Below are positions 1-10,617 of a DNA stretch of 53,365 nt, piece after piece. Position 1 is the stretch's first letter. Each line of letters opens with the position of its first letter. A program made the position numbers and the translations under genes. The notes under the pieces are model-generated. The model worked only from the letters and a program-made list of their open reading frames with translations. It had not been told where the DNA came from and ran no database searches. Source of the DNA: Stygiobacter electus. Its GTDB lineage: Bacteria > Bacteroidota > Ignavibacteria > Ignavibacteriales > Melioribacteraceae. The stretch lies in assembly GCA_029210465.1 (NCBI GenBank), contig JARGDL010000005.1, forward strand, positions 1-53,365, in the 5' to 3' direction.

Positions 1-10
1 TTGCTTACTG

Positions 11-319
11 CTAGAGAAGTGTTTTATAATTTCTTGCGCCGTGTAGAATTCTATGAATGATAATTGTTCTTTCTTCAACAGTATAAAACACGATGTAACT
101 TTGAACAATTATATATCTATATCCAAGATTTCTAATATCCTCATCTCTTGGTATTCTGCCAAGTTTAGGATTCTCAGATAGAAGTTCAATTTTCTTTTCA
201 ATTTTGTCAGCGATAGAATTTGCAGCATTAGGATTATCGTCTGCAATAAAGGATATGATTTCGTGGAAGTCTTCTTCGGCAATTCTGAGAAGACGAATTT
301 GATATTTATCTGTTGGCAT
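11..319 (-). CDS. RelE/ParE-family toxin
   Basis: This is a small basic protein of about 102 residues that looks like the toxin of a type II toxin-antitoxin pair. The N-terminus (KYQIRLLRIAEEDFHEI) and the core NPKLGRIPRDEDIRNLGYRYIIVQSYIVFY match the RelE/ParE fold: a helical hairpin followed by a beta sheet with conserved G-R and Y-x-I-x-Y segments. RelE members cleave mRNA and ParE members poison gyrase; the sequence alone does not say which. I chose the ATG at 319 because family members start a few residues before the KYxI motif; an in-frame ATG at 340 would add seven residues. It overlaps the 3' end of the antitoxin gene by 14 bases, so the two are probably translationally coupled. Confidence 0.82.
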   Translation of the reverse strand: MPTDKYQIRLLRIAEEDFHEIISFIADDNPNAANSIADKIEKKIELLSENPKLGRIPRDEDIRNLGYRYIIVQSYIVFYTVEERTIIIHRILHGARNYKTLL

Positions 320-578
320 TAATCGAATTCCGAATATCATTCATAACTTGTTTCAGTGTTCGTCCTTTGTCACCGTCGGCTTTCTGATTCTGTGCGATAG
401 ATAGTTTGCTCAGTAAGTCAAGTTTTAATTGTAGCTTAGAATAATGAGCCATTGACATAACAACTAAATCGCCCTCACCATTCTTTGTTATGAATATTGG
501 CTCGTTAGAATTGTTGGCAAGTTCTGATATTTCGTTTGACTTGTTTCTCAAATCAGATATTGGCTTAATAATTGGCAT
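306..578 (-). CDS. Phd/YefM-family antitoxin
   Basis: This 90-residue protein starts MPIIKPISDLRNKSNEISE, the usual Phd/YefM N-terminus that forms the DNA-binding dimer. The segment PIFITKNGEGDLVVMSMAHY is the conserved strand-turn-strand (xxITKNGxxxxVLMSxxxY) of the family. The charged C-terminal tail would be the part that wraps the toxin. It is the first gene of the module and overlaps the ParE-like toxin gene. Such antitoxins normally repress their own operon, alone and together with the toxin. The start has a good upstream AAGGAAC ribosome binding site. The family assignment is firm; the cellular target of the pair is unknown. Confidence 0.85.
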   Translation of the reverse strand: MPIIKPISDLRNKSNEISELANNSNEPIFITKNGEGDLVVMSMAHYSKLQLKLDLLSKLSIAQNQKADGDKGRTLKQVMNDIRNSINANR

Positions 579-606
579 CTTTGTTCCTTTTTTTAATTAT
601 GTCAAA

Positions 607-633
607 ATTATATCATTATTCTGATAGATTCAA
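607..633 (-). promoter_or_regulatory. candidate promoter of toxin-antitoxin pair
   Basis: On the minus strand a TATAAT hexamer (607-612) lies about 30 bp ahead of the antitoxin start. A TTGAAT hexamer (628-633) lies 15 bp further upstream, a slightly short spacer. This is a consensus-like match only; in such AT-rich DNA chance matches are common. Confidence 0.3.
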
Positions 634-680
634 TAGAAATATTAAATACAATCAAAGCAGAAGATTTTAAATTTTTACTT

Positions 681-1343
681 TTACTTTGTTATACTCGTTT
701 CAAGCGAGGCTACGTTTTCAATTTCTGCATAAAGTTTATCACCGGCAATAACGCGGCTGACTCCTTCCGGTGTTCCGGTAAAAATTAAATCACCTTTCTC
801 AAGTTTTAATCTTGTTGAAATGAATTTTACAATTTCAACAGGTGAAAAAATCATATTATCAAGCGATGAGTTTTGTTTTGTTTCATCATTAACCCTTAAA
901 AGAATTTTTTCATTCCCTTTAAGTTGATAATCTTTTTTCATAATAATTTCCGATAGAACTGTTGCTGTATCAAAACATTTTGCAAAAGTCCACGGATCCC
1001 CTTTTTTCTTGAATTCAAATTGAAGATCGCGTAAAGTCATATCAAGTCCAACTGTATAACCATGAATTGCTTTTTCTGCTTCTTCATCGTTTGCATTTTT
1101 AACATCTTCACCAATGTATAGAACTAATTCAACTTCATGCTGAAGATTATTTGAATAATTTGGATGAACAACTTTTTCACCAGAATAAATAACAGTTGAA
1201 GCTGGCTTTAAGAATACAATTGGAAATTCATCTGGAATATCGTTTCCCATTTCTTTTGCATGTGCGGCATAATTTCTTCCGACACAAACTATTTTGCCAA
1301 TTTGTACTTCTTCATTATGATTTTTGAATTTTAAAAATTTCAT
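681..1343 (-). CDS. fumarylacetoacetate hydrolase family protein
   Basis: This 220-residue single-domain protein has the FAH catalytic fold. It opens with IGKIVCVGRNYAAHAKEMGN and has the metal-binding acidic residues in HEVELVLYIGEDV and GLDMTLRDLQ, followed by K-x-x-D-P-W-T-x-A-K-x-F-D and the C-terminal GDLIFTGTPEGV motif. Short members of this family include acylpyruvate hydrolases, oxaloacetate tautomerase/decarboxylases and 2-hydroxyhepta-2,4-diene-1,7-dioate isomerases, all cytosolic and Mg-dependent. The exact substrate cannot be read from the sequence, and no aromatic-degradation genes are nearby. It starts seven bases after the upstream gene's stop codon, with a GAGG ribosome binding site, so the two are probably cotranscribed. 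Confidence 0.87.
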   Translation of the reverse strand: MKFLKFKNHNEEVQIGKIVCVGRNYAAHAKEMGNDIPDEFPIVFLKPASTVIYSGEKVVHPNYSNNLQHEVELVLYIGEDVKNANDEEAEKAIHGYTVGLDMTLRDLQFEFKKKGDPWTFAKCFDTATVLSEIIMKKDYQLKGNEKILLRVNDETKQNSSLDNMIFSPVEIVKFISTRLKLEKGDLIFTGTPEGVSRVIAGDKLYAEIENVASLETSITK

Positions 1344-1350
1344 TGATACC

Positions 1351-2757
1351 TCAAGTTTTTTGTTCTTTCTTTTTTGCCGCTGGAAATAAAATGTTATTTA
1401 ATATTAATCTGTAACCGGGTGAATTTTTGAATAAATTTAAATCTGTTGGAGGATCACCAACAGCATGCTGATAATCTTCCGGATCGTGTCCGCCATAAAA
1501 AGTAAAAGTTCCTCTTCCAAAATTTCCATGAATGTATTTTACTTGATCAGTTCCAGCTCGTTCACCCAAAATATAAACAGATGGTTTAATAAATTTTTTA
1601 TGAAACATAGTTGTTTGTCCCATAAATCCCGGAATAACATTAACATGGTTTTGGGTTAACATTGTTGGAACGGGATCATATTTTGCAGAGAAATCAAAAA
1701 GAGTGAAATAATCATTTTGTTGTGGACCAACTTCAAAAGGTTGAACATCAATATCGCTGTATTCATAAACTAATGGATTCATTTCCAGTTTAAAATTTTC
1801 GAAAGCGAGAGTTTGGTTAAAATCTAATTTGTTTTGTGCATCAGGATCGGGGGGATCGCCATCATACATTCTATCTACTATATCTGTGTTTTGAGCAGCT
1901 AATGCAATATCGTAAGAATCTGTTGCTGAACACATTGCAAAAAGGAATCCACCATTGGCAACATATTGTTTGATTGCAAGAACAACAGCCTTTTCCATTT
2001 GACTTACTTTTTTGAATCCTAATTTTTTCGCTTCATTTTCGTAAACAGATTGTTGCTCAACATACCATTGTGATTCGCTAAAAGAAGCATAAAATTTTCC
2101 ATATTGACCAGTAAAATCTTCATGATGCAAATGAAGCCAATCATATTTAGATAAATCGCCGCGTAAAATTTCTTCGACCCAAATTTTATCATATTTAACT
2201 TCGGCGTAATCTAAAGCTAAAGTTACAGCATCATCCCAAGGTTTAAAGTTGGGTGGGACATAAACAGCAATGTTTGGTGCTTTTTCTAAACGAACAACAT
2301 CCATATTATTTTCTTCACTTTGAACAGTTGCATAAATTGAAGCCGCCTCTTCATTTGAAATTGTTTGAAATGCAACACCTTTCATTCTACATTTTAATGC
2401 AAGTTCATTACTGTAATCAATTAAAAAAGAACCACCACGATAATTTAAAAGCCAATCTGCAGTTGCACCATTTTTTAATGCATTGAAAGTAATTCCATAA
2501 GCTTTCAGATGATCTGTCTGCTGCAAATCCATGTAAATTAAAATTTTGGATTGTGCAAAACTTATCGTGGAAAATAAAATCAACAACCAGAGACTTCTGA
2601 AAAATTGGTTGAAATCAAATGAGATTGTCAAACTGAGCCTGTCGAAGTTTGAAATAATCAGGATTTTCCATCTTTCGACAATCCCGACAAAGTCGGGATC
2701 AAGATGACATCTTATTAATTTTTCAGAAGTCTCTAACCAATTAAAAAGTTTATTCAT
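1351..2757 (-). CDS. secreted protein labelled asparagine synthetase B, with inserted repeat
   Basis: The 468-residue product resembles a conserved Bacteroidetes/Ignavibacteria secreted family that databases often call asparagine synthetase B. I see no glutamine amidotransferase N-terminal Cys and no ATP-pyrophosphatase P-loop, so that name is doubtful. The mature part begins at about residue 70 (SKILIYMDLQQTDHLKAYG) and contains CMKG-like, HHEDFTGQYGKF and GGHDPEDYQHAVGDP segments; the His/Asp-rich parts suggest a hydrolase-like fold, which is inference. Residues 8-57 are encoded by a 146-bp inverted-repeat element plus a 4-bp duplication. Removing them restores the signal peptide MNKLFNWLLILFSTISFAQ. 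Whether the current product is still exported is uncertain. Confidence 0.7.
   Translation of the reverse strand: MNKLFNWLETSEKLIRCHLDPDFVGIVERWKILIISNFDRLSLTISFDFNQFFRSLWLLILFSTISFAQSKILIYMDLQQTDHLKAYGITFNALKNGATADWLLNYRGGSFLIDYSNELALKCRMKGVAFQTISNEEAASIYATVQSEENNMDVVRLEKAPNIAVYVPPNFKPWDDAVTLALDYAEVKYDKIWVEEILRGDLSKYDWLHLHHEDFTGQYGKFYASFSESQWYVEQQSVYENEAKKLGFKKVSQMEKAVVLAIKQYVANGGFLFAMCSATDSYDIALAAQNTDIVDRMYDGDPPDPDAQNKLDFNQTLAFENFKLEMNPLVYEYSDIDVQPFEVGPQQNDYFTLFDFSAKYDPVPTMLTQNHVNVIPGFMGQTTMFHKKFIKPSVYILGERAGTDQVKYIHGNFGRGTFTFYGGHDPEDYQHAVGDPPTDLNLFKNSPGYRLILNNILFPAAKKKEQKT
2589..2734. mobile_element. MITE-like element, copy 1, in-frame in a signal peptide
   Basis: The element is bounded by perfect 18-bp terminal inverted repeats, AGAGACTTCTGAAAAATT at 2589-2606 and its reverse complement at 2717-2734. 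It is flanked by a 4-bp direct duplication AACC (2585-2588 and 2735-2738). There is no transposase ORF. The core carries two hairpins, one around TCAAACTGAGCCTGTCGAAGTTTGA-type sequence (about 2625-2652, arms TCAAACT/AGTTTGA) and one at 2670-2708 built on GTCGGGAT/ATCCCGAC. Element plus duplication is 150 bp, so it adds exactly 50 codons to the host gene and keeps the frame. A second copy with the same termini but another core lies at 13131-13251. Confidence 0.85.
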
Positions 2758-2784
2758 TATTTGAAAATTTATTTGTGCAAAAAT

Positions 2785-2819
2785 AAAAAAAGCTCGAACT
2801 CAATAAGAATTCGAGCTTT
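2785..2819 (-). terminator. rho-independent terminator of clpX operon
   Basis: A 10-bp perfect stem (AAAGCTCGAA/TTCGAGCTTT) with an 11-nt loop is followed on the minus strand by a run of U residues. It lies just downstream of the clpX stop codon. It is also only about 27 bp ahead of the next minus-strand gene, so that gene needs either readthrough or a promoter within this gap. Confidence 0.85.
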
Positions 2820-2837
2820 GAATAAATGTAAAAATCA

Positions 2838-4091
2838 TTATGCAATTTTTCTATCGCTTTCGATGTAAAGAGGTTTTTCATTTTTTGAAACAACATCTTT
2901 AGTAATTAAACATTTATCAATGTTTTCTTTTGTTGGAAGTTCATACATTATATCGAGCAAAATACCTTCGACAATTGAACGCAAAGCACGTGCACCAGTT
3001 TTTCTTTCCAATGCTTTTTTAACTATTTCATCAAGTGCTTTATCATCAAATTCAAGTTCAACACCTTCAAGTGAGAAAAGTTTTTTATATTGTTTTACTA
3101 AAGCATTTTTAGGTTCAGTCAAAATATTTTTCATTGCTTTTGCATTAAGTGATGAAAGTGGAGCTATGATTGGCAATCGTCCAACAAGTTCTGGAATTAA
3201 ACCATATTTTACTAAATCTTCAGGCTGAACTTTTTGTATTAAATTATCTCTTTCAACTTCGGTAGATGATTTTACATTTGTATCAAACCCAATTGGATTT
3301 CTGTTAATACGACTTGCAATTATATTTTCAATTCCATCAAAAGCACCGCCGCAAATGAACAAAATATTTTTTGTGTTAACATTAATTAAACTTTGTTCAG
3401 GATGTTTTCTTCCGCCGCGAGGTGGAACGCCTGCAATTGTTCCTTCGAGAATTTTTAAAAGTGCTTGTTGAACACCTTCGCCTGAAACATCGCGGGTAAT
3501 TGAAACGCTTTCACTTTTGCGTGCTATTTTGTCAATTTCATCAATGTAAACAATTCCTTTTTGGGCTTTATCTAAATTGTAATCTGCCGCTTGAAGTAAT
3601 CGAACCAAAACTGTTTCAACATCATCACCGACATAACCAGCTTCGGTTAAAGTTGTTGCATCTGCAATTGCAAAAGGAACATCTAAAATTCTTGCTAAAG
3701 TTTGAGCTAATAATGTTTTTCCAACTCCAGTTGGTCCAATTAAAAGAATGTTACTCTTTTCAATTTCAACATCATCAACTTCAAAAAGTGAGTTTGTTGC
3801 ATTTATTCTTTTGTAATGATTATAAACAGCAACAGCAAGAATTTTTTTTGCAAGGTCTTGATCTATTACATAATCATCAAGATTTGCTTTTAGCATATCT
3901 GGAGTTAAAGTTGGAGTTGTGAGCTCTTTTTTAGGGTATTGAGAAATATTGTTTTTTAAAATCTCAACACTTGTTTTTATACAAATGTCACAAATGTAAA
4001 CGTCTGGGCCTGCAACCATTGATGAAACTTCACTTCCATCTCTACCGCAGAATGAACATTTAACGCTTCGAGGTTCTCTAGTTTCTTTCAT
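2838..4091 (-). CDS. clpX: ATP-dependent Clp protease ATP-binding subunit ClpX
   Basis: ClpX is the AAA+ unfoldase that feeds substrates to ClpP in the cytoplasm. The N-terminal zinc-binding domain has Cys12, Cys15, Cys34 and Cys37 (CSFC ... CDIC). The AAA+ core follows: Walker A GPTGVGKT at 119-126, Walker B IVYIDEID near residue 185, the pore-loop and sensor region GGRKHPEQ and GGAFDGIE, and the C-terminal small domain with [13 protein letters not shown] near residue 370. At 417 residues the length is normal. It is the last gene of the Trm112-like/FAD oxidase/TPR/clpX run, starting 11 bp after the TPR gene. clpP is not in the window. Confidence 0.97.
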   Translation of the reverse strand: MKETREPRSVKCSFCGRDGSEVSSMVAGPDVYICDICIKTSVEILKNNISQYPKKELTTPTLTPDMLKANLDDYVIDQDLAKKILAVAVYNHYKRINATNSLFEVDDVEIEKSNILLIGPTGVGKTLLAQTLARILDVPFAIADATTLTEAGYVGDDVETVLVRLLQAADYNLDKAQKGIVYIDEIDKIARKSESVSITRDVSGEGVQQALLKILEGTIAGVPPRGGRKHPEQSLINVNTKNILFICGGAFDGIENIIASRINRNPIGFDTNVKSSTEVERDNLIQKVQPEDLVKYGLIPELVGRLPIIAPLSSLNAKAMKNILTEPKNALVKQYKKLFSLEGVELEFDDKALDEIVKKALERKTGARALRSIVEGILLDIMYELPTKENIDKCLITKDVVSKNEKPLYIESDRKIA

Positions 4092-4102
4092 TTTTTCCTG
4101 TA

Positions 4103-6241
4103 TTAATTAGAAATTGCATTTAATTCTTCTCTTACACGGTCAAAATAGAGTGAGTTTGGATAAAATTCAAGTAGTTGAGCATAAGTTTTTTTAGCTTTTA
4201 CAAAATTTTTTTCACCATACTTTTGAGTTTGAGCAAGCAAAAACATCGATTTTTCGCTAAAAAGAGGATTTTCCTGATTTTTTGATAGATTTTCAAGTAA
4301 TTCCTCTGCTTCAAAAAATTTATTAAAAAAAACTAAAATTTCAGCAAGTTTATATTTTGCAAACTGGTTTATTAAAAACAAGTTATCGTTTTCACTTAAA
4401 GTTTTGAATTCAATGATTGCTTTTTCTTCTTTTCTTTGTTGAAGTAGTAATTCTGCGAAAGCATATTTAGCAAGATTAACAGAATCTTTTTTAGTTGAAT
4501 TTATTATGAATAAATTTTCCAATGCATCGTTTGCAAAGTCATCTTCTAAATTTTTTGAGGTTCTTTGAAAATAACTTACTGCTTCAGAAAATTTTCCCAG
4601 CCAAAAATTTATTTTTCCCAACAAGAAATTAGCTTCAGAAATATTTTGTGGTTCACTTTTCGAATTTTGAAAAACTTTGAATAGTAAAGTTTCGGCGGTA
4701 TCCAATTTGTTTTGTTGAATATAAATTTTTGCACGGTTGATTAAAGATAAAACAGAATAATTTGTGTATGGAAACTGAAGTTCAATTAAATGGTAAACAC
4801 TGTCAGCTTTTTCAAAATCGAGTAATCGGTTTTTATAAATTTCTGCTATTCTAAAATATGCTTCGGCTGAGTTAGAATTATTTTTAAATTCATCAATAAA
4901 TTTTTGATATGAAATAATTAATTGTTTGTATTCCTGTTCAAATTTTATTTGTTGCAAAGTAATTGGTTTCCAAAGCTCATCTTTTGAAAAACTCTTTTCG
5001 TTTAATATTTCTTCTTTTGTTTTAGAGAAACCAATTCTTGCAGATGCCTCATAATTCGAGTTTGGATATTTGTTTAAGATTGCTTCAAATGATTTTAATG
5101 CTGTATTGTAATTTTTACTTTTAAAACTTTCCAGTGCAAAAAAATAATATTGTGAACCATTACCATTAAAATCATTTTCCATCTTGTCAACAACTTCAAA
5201 AGCTTTTTCGTAATTGCCAATTTGTTGATAAATGCTTGCAAGTAAATCAAGTATTTCAATTTTTGATTTTGATTTTAAGAATTTATTTATCGCATTGATA
5301 GTTTGTTCAGCGGCTTGAGGTCGTGAAATGTATGTTGCAATTCTTGATTTAATCATTTGAATAAATTCTGGGTTTGTTATTAGCAATTCACAAAATTCAT
5401 TTGCGGCGTTTTCAAAATTCATATTAAGAGCATAAATGTTCGCAAGATCTAAAGAAAAAGTATATTGATCGCTTGCAATTTTTTTACCCTGATTTAAAAA
5501 TTCAATTGCTTTTTCATAAGCACGATTTTCAAGTGCATAATTTGCAATAATGCGATAAACAACATAAGATTTTGGATTTGTAGCAATTCCATTTTCCCAA
5601 ACTTCGTATGCTTTTTTTATATCATCTTTCATGAAATAAACAGTACCGAGTAAACCATAGTTAGAAACATCAGCGGGTTGTGTTTTAATTTTTTCTTCGA
5701 TAAATGAAATTGCCTCATCATATTTTTTTTGTGAGATTAATGATTTATTCAATGCTTCGAAGTAAATGTTGTTGAATGGTTGGATTTGGTAAAGCTCGCG
5801 GTAAATATTTTCTGCTTTATCAAATTGTCCAGCAAATTCGTACGATTGTGCAAGTCTGAATTTATTATCTAAATTTTGTAGCTGTGAAAAAATAAGTGAA
5901 TTTGAGAAAAATATAACTAAACCAAGTTGTTTTATTAATGCAATGAAATTTATTGATTTATTTTTTTTGTGATGGTTATTGAAGGATTTAGTTTGTACTA
6001 TATCGTCATCCTTCGACAATCCTAATAAAGTCTGTATCAGAATAACAATCCACCAAATGTCATGGTGATCCCGACTTTGTCGGGATTGTCGAACCATGAC
6101 TTGAAAATTCGAAAGAATTGAACGACGATTGAAAAAGTTCAATACGACATTCAAAAATCTCAACAAAGTAGCAAACATGTTGTTTCTCGAGAGATTTGCA
6201 TTAGCAGAAAATTTATTTTTATATCTAAATTTATAATTCAT
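4103..6241 (-). CDS. TPR-repeat protein, N-terminus extended by repeat DNA
   Basis: This is a tetratricopeptide-repeat protein of up to 712 residues. From about residue 120 to the C-terminus it is a tandem array of helical pairs with TPR spacing (for example [32 protein letters not shown] and [20 protein letters not shown] units). It probably acts as a periplasmic or envelope scaffold; the partner is unknown. A hydrophobic stretch [21 protein letters not shown] at about residues 98-118 looks like a signal peptide, but it is preceded by roughly 95 residues that overlap palindromic repeat DNA (6005-6100). The ATG at 6241 overlaps the upstream stop codon as ATGA, which argues that it is the original start and that the repeat expanded the N-terminus. 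No in-frame ATG lies directly before the hydrophobic segment. Confidence 0.8.
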   Translation of the reverse strand: MNYKFRYKNKFSANANLSRNNMFATLLRFLNVVLNFFNRRSILSNFQVMVRQSRQSRDHHDIWWIVILIQTLLGLSKDDDIVQTKSFNNHHKKNKSINFIALIKQLGLVIFFSNSLIFSQLQNLDNKFRLAQSYEFAGQFDKAENIYRELYQIQPFNNIYFEALNKSLISQKKYDEAISFIEEKIKTQPADVSNYGLLGTVYFMKDDIKKAYEVWENGIATNPKSYVVYRIIANYALENRAYEKAIEFLNQGKKIASDQYTFSLDLANIYALNMNFENAANEFCELLITNPEFIQMIKSRIATYISRPQAAEQTINAINKFLKSKSKIEILDLLASIYQQIGNYEKAFEVVDKMENDFNGNGSQYYFFALESFKSKNYNTALKSFEAILNKYPNSNYEASARIGFSKTKEEILNEKSFSKDELWKPITLQQIKFEQEYKQLIISYQKFIDEFKNNSNSAEAYFRIAEIYKNRLLDFEKADSVYHLIELQFPYTNYSVLSLINRAKIYIQQNKLDTAETLLFKVFQNSKSEPQNISEANFLLGKINFWLGKFSEAVSYFQRTSKNLEDDFANDALENLFIINSTKKDSVNLAKYAFAELLLQQRKEEKAIIEFKTLSENDNLFLINQFAKYKLAEILVFFNKFFEAEELLENLSKNQENPLFSEKSMFLLAQTQKYGEKNFVKAKKTYAQLLEFYPNSLYFDRVREELNAISN
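6005..6100. repeat. inverted pair of 42-bp palindromic repeats inside a CDS
   Basis: Two 42-bp palindromic units lie head to head. The unit at 6059-6100 is a near-perfect hairpin with arms GTCATGGT/ACCATGAC and an inner stem GATCCCGAC/GTCGGGAT. The unit at 6005-6046 is a decayed copy in the opposite orientation. The core TCGACAATCCCGAC is shared with the hairpin at 2670-2708 inside the MITE-like element. The sequence is translated as part of the N-terminal extension of the TPR protein. Outer boundaries and target duplications could not be defined here. Confidence 0.75.
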
Positions 6242-7707
6242 GATTGTTTGAGAAACTTTTCATCAAATATGTTTCCAATGTTCAAAATTTTATTTGGGTC
6301 AAAAACCAATTTTAATTTTGCCATTTCTTTGATAACGCCTTCATCATACATCATTAACAAATAATCTCGTTTGCTTTTTCCAATTCCATGTTCAGCAGAA
6401 ACAGTTCCATTGTATTTAACCGCTTGTTTGCAAATCTCACCATATAATTTCTTGCAAAGTTCAAATTCATCTTTGTTTTTTGGTATCATGTTTAAATGTG
6501 GATGATTATTCCCGAGATGGCCATAAACAACATACTCAATTGAATTTTCTTCAACTAAATTTTTCATCCATTTGTAAAACTCAAAAAAATATTCATCGGG
6601 AACAGCAACATCAGTTCCAATTTTTCTTAAATTTCTTTGTGCAACAATTTCATTTACCTTCCATGCAATTGAGTGACGAAACTCTTTGAATTTTTCTTGT
6701 TCTATTTTATCAAAAGCAAGCCAAGTTGTTTCAAGATCAGAATTATGTTTTGAAATTAAACTCATCCATTCTTCAACTAATTCATCCTCGTTGTTGTTAA
6801 TTTCTTGTTCAAACCAAACAGCACAAGTATTTTCAGGAACGGATGAAAAATCTTTTCTCAAATAGTTTAATGTATGATGATCAAAAAATTCTAAACCACG
6901 CGCATCAATAATTGAATTTATATCGAAAGAAAGTTTTTTAGCTTCATCAACAAAATTGAACGCATCATTTTCATTTTCAAAAAATGAAATTGCCGATAAA
7001 ACATTTTTGTTGTAATCAAGAAGTTTTAATTTTATTTCGGTTATAATTCCAAGTGTTCCTTCAGAACCGATAAAAAGATCAATCAAATCCATGTTTTCTT
7101 TGCAAAAGTAACCAGCAGCATTTTTTGTTTTAGGCATAACAAATTTTGGAATGCTAAAAGATAAAATATTCCTTTCGCTTGTAATTAACGTTGCTTCATA
7201 ATTAAAAGCTTTTTCTCTTCCTCTTTCAAGAGTTAAAGTATCACCTGTTGGTAAAACAATTTTTAAACCAAGAACAAAATTTCTTGTCGGACCATATTTA
7301 AAAGTTCTTGCCCCAGAAGAATTTGTAGCAACAGTAGCACCAATAAAACAATTTCTTTCTGTTGGATCGGGCGGGTAAAATAAATTATGTTCTTCAACGA
7401 AAGTTTGTAAATCTTTTAAAATTACAGCAGGCTGAACGATTAAATATTTTTCTTCAATGTTTAATTCTAAAATTTTATTAAGTCTTTCAGTTGAAATTAT
7501 TATTCCGTTTAAAGGTACTCTTGCACCTGTTAAACCAGTTCCATTTCCAGAAATTGTAACATTAGTTTTTGTTTCGTTACATTTTTTAAGAAGATCAATT
7601 ATTTCAGATTCATTTTCCGGAATGTAAAGAGCTTCTGCATCACCTTTGAAATTTGATGCATCGGAAAGATAATCTTCAAACTCATCTTTATTTGTTTTGA
7701 TTATCAT
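6238..7707 (-). CDS. FAD-binding oxidase, GlcD/D-lactate dehydrogenase family
   Basis: This 489-residue flavoprotein has the vanillyl-alcohol-oxidase fold. The FAD-binding domain shows TNVTISGNGTGLTGARVP near residue 50 and the PPDPTERNCFIGATVATNSSGARTFKYG region near residue 115. The C-terminal FAD-oxidase domain has YVVYGHLGNNHPHLN and the SAEHGIGKSKRDYL motif, whose histidines contact substrate and flavin. Relatives oxidise D-lactate, glycolate or other 2-hydroxyacids and pass electrons to quinone or cytochrome. The substrate is not resolved here. The gene overlaps the Trm112-like gene upstream (4 bp) and the TPR gene downstream (ATGA), so the three are translationally coupled. Confidence 0.9.
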   Translation of the reverse strand: MIIKTNKDEFEDYLSDASNFKGDAEALYIPENESEIIDLLKKCNETKTNVTISGNGTGLTGARVPLNGIIISTERLNKILELNIEEKYLIVQPAVILKDLQTFVEEHNLFYPPDPTERNCFIGATVATNSSGARTFKYGPTRNFVLGLKIVLPTGDTLTLERGREKAFNYEATLITSERNILSFSIPKFVMPKTKNAAGYFCKENMDLIDLFIGSEGTLGIITEIKLKLLDYNKNVLSAISFFENENDAFNFVDEAKKLSFDINSIIDARGLEFFDHHTLNYLRKDFSSVPENTCAVWFEQEINNNEDELVEEWMSLISKHNSDLETTWLAFDKIEQEKFKEFRHSIAWKVNEIVAQRNLRKIGTDVAVPDEYFFEFYKWMKNLVEENSIEYVVYGHLGNNHPHLNMIPKNKDEFELCKKLYGEICKQAVKYNGTVSAEHGIGKSKRDYLLMMYDEGVIKEMAKLKLVFDPNKILNIGNIFDEKFLKQS

Positions 7708-7922
7708 TCTTCAATTTTAATATTATGGCGTTTCATAATTTCTTTCCATGTTTCATAATCAAGCTGTTCGGATTCCTCAATCAACATAATTGGAATGTCG
7801 TTTTCAATTCTGTAACGACGGCGAGTTTTGCTATCCACAGAGACAAGAAAATTTCCATCGAGAACTAAATCAGCTTTAGTTTCGGGGCAACAAAGTATAT
7901 CAAGCAATTCTTTTGAAATCAT
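7704..7922 (-). CDS. Trm112/UPF0434-like small protein
   Basis: This is a 72-residue protein with the Trm112/YcaR fold signature: KELLDILCCPETKADLVLDG at the N-terminus and YRIENDIPIMLIEE in the middle. Eukaryotic and archaeal Trm112 activates several methyltransferases; bacterial homologues are small and mostly uncharacterised. Only one CC pair is present, so zinc binding is doubtful. An upstream in-frame TTG at 7937 would add five residues, but the ATG at 7922 is preceded by AAAAGGGA at good spacing, so I used it. It is the first gene of the four-gene operon ending in clpX. Confidence 0.85.
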   Translation of the reverse strand: MISKELLDILCCPETKADLVLDGNFLVSVDSKTRRRYRIENDIPIMLIEESEQLDYETWKEIMKRHNIKIEE

Positions 7923-8022
7923 TTTTTCCCTTTTCAAATTTTGTTTTATACTACTAAACTAAAAAAGAATAATGAATTTATTTATTTTAACAATAAGAAA
8001 ATTATTTATTAACAAAAAATAG

Positions 8023-10257
<2,235 letters not shown>

Positions 10258-10279
10258 AAAGCAAAAATGAAAATTTAAT

Positions 10280-10320
10280 TCAAGCTCGTTGAACTGAATA
10301 ATATGGTTTGACGAGCTTGA
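10280..10320 (+). terminator. hairpin after icd, possible terminator
   Basis: Perfect 10-bp arms (TCAAGCTCGT/ACGAGCTTGA) enclose a 21-nt loop 23 bp after the icd stop codon. No clear U-tract follows, so its role as a terminator is uncertain. Confidence 0.45.
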
Positions 10321-10470
10321 TAGCAAAAGCTTTAACGAATAAAAACAACAGTAACTTAAGTTGATAATTTATAATCTACCTGTCGGTAGACAGGTGTAAA
10401 ATGTATAGTATAGTGGTTAAGCCTGACTTTCAGGCAGACAAGCTTGCACATCCCGAAAAATTATAAAATC

Positions 10471-10617
10471 GATCTGTGAAAATCAGTGTTATCTGTGGTT
10501 AGTTTTTTTTACCACAGATTAACACAAATATAATTTAGCAAGTATAAAGTAAGCTTTAAGACTAATCATGAAATTTATCTTTATCCATTAGTGAAAATTA
10601 GTGTTAATTCGTGTCTG
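10471..10617. repeat. cluster of three degenerate ATCTGTG-type repeats
   Basis: The copies at 10471-10501 and 10586-10617 align directly over about 27 bp (shared GTGAAAATYAGTGTTA). An inverted partial copy at 10511-10530 pairs with the first to make a 9-bp stem around a T-run. Repeats of the ATCTGTGAAAATCTGTGG kind are widespread in Bacteroidetes-like genomes; their function is unknown. Confidence 0.6.

Noticed and set aside
3500..3922. 140-codon plus-strand frame opposite clpX
   Set aside because: It is a shadow of the clpX coding strand, rich in Gln, Leu and Phe, as expected from antisense of AT-rich codons.
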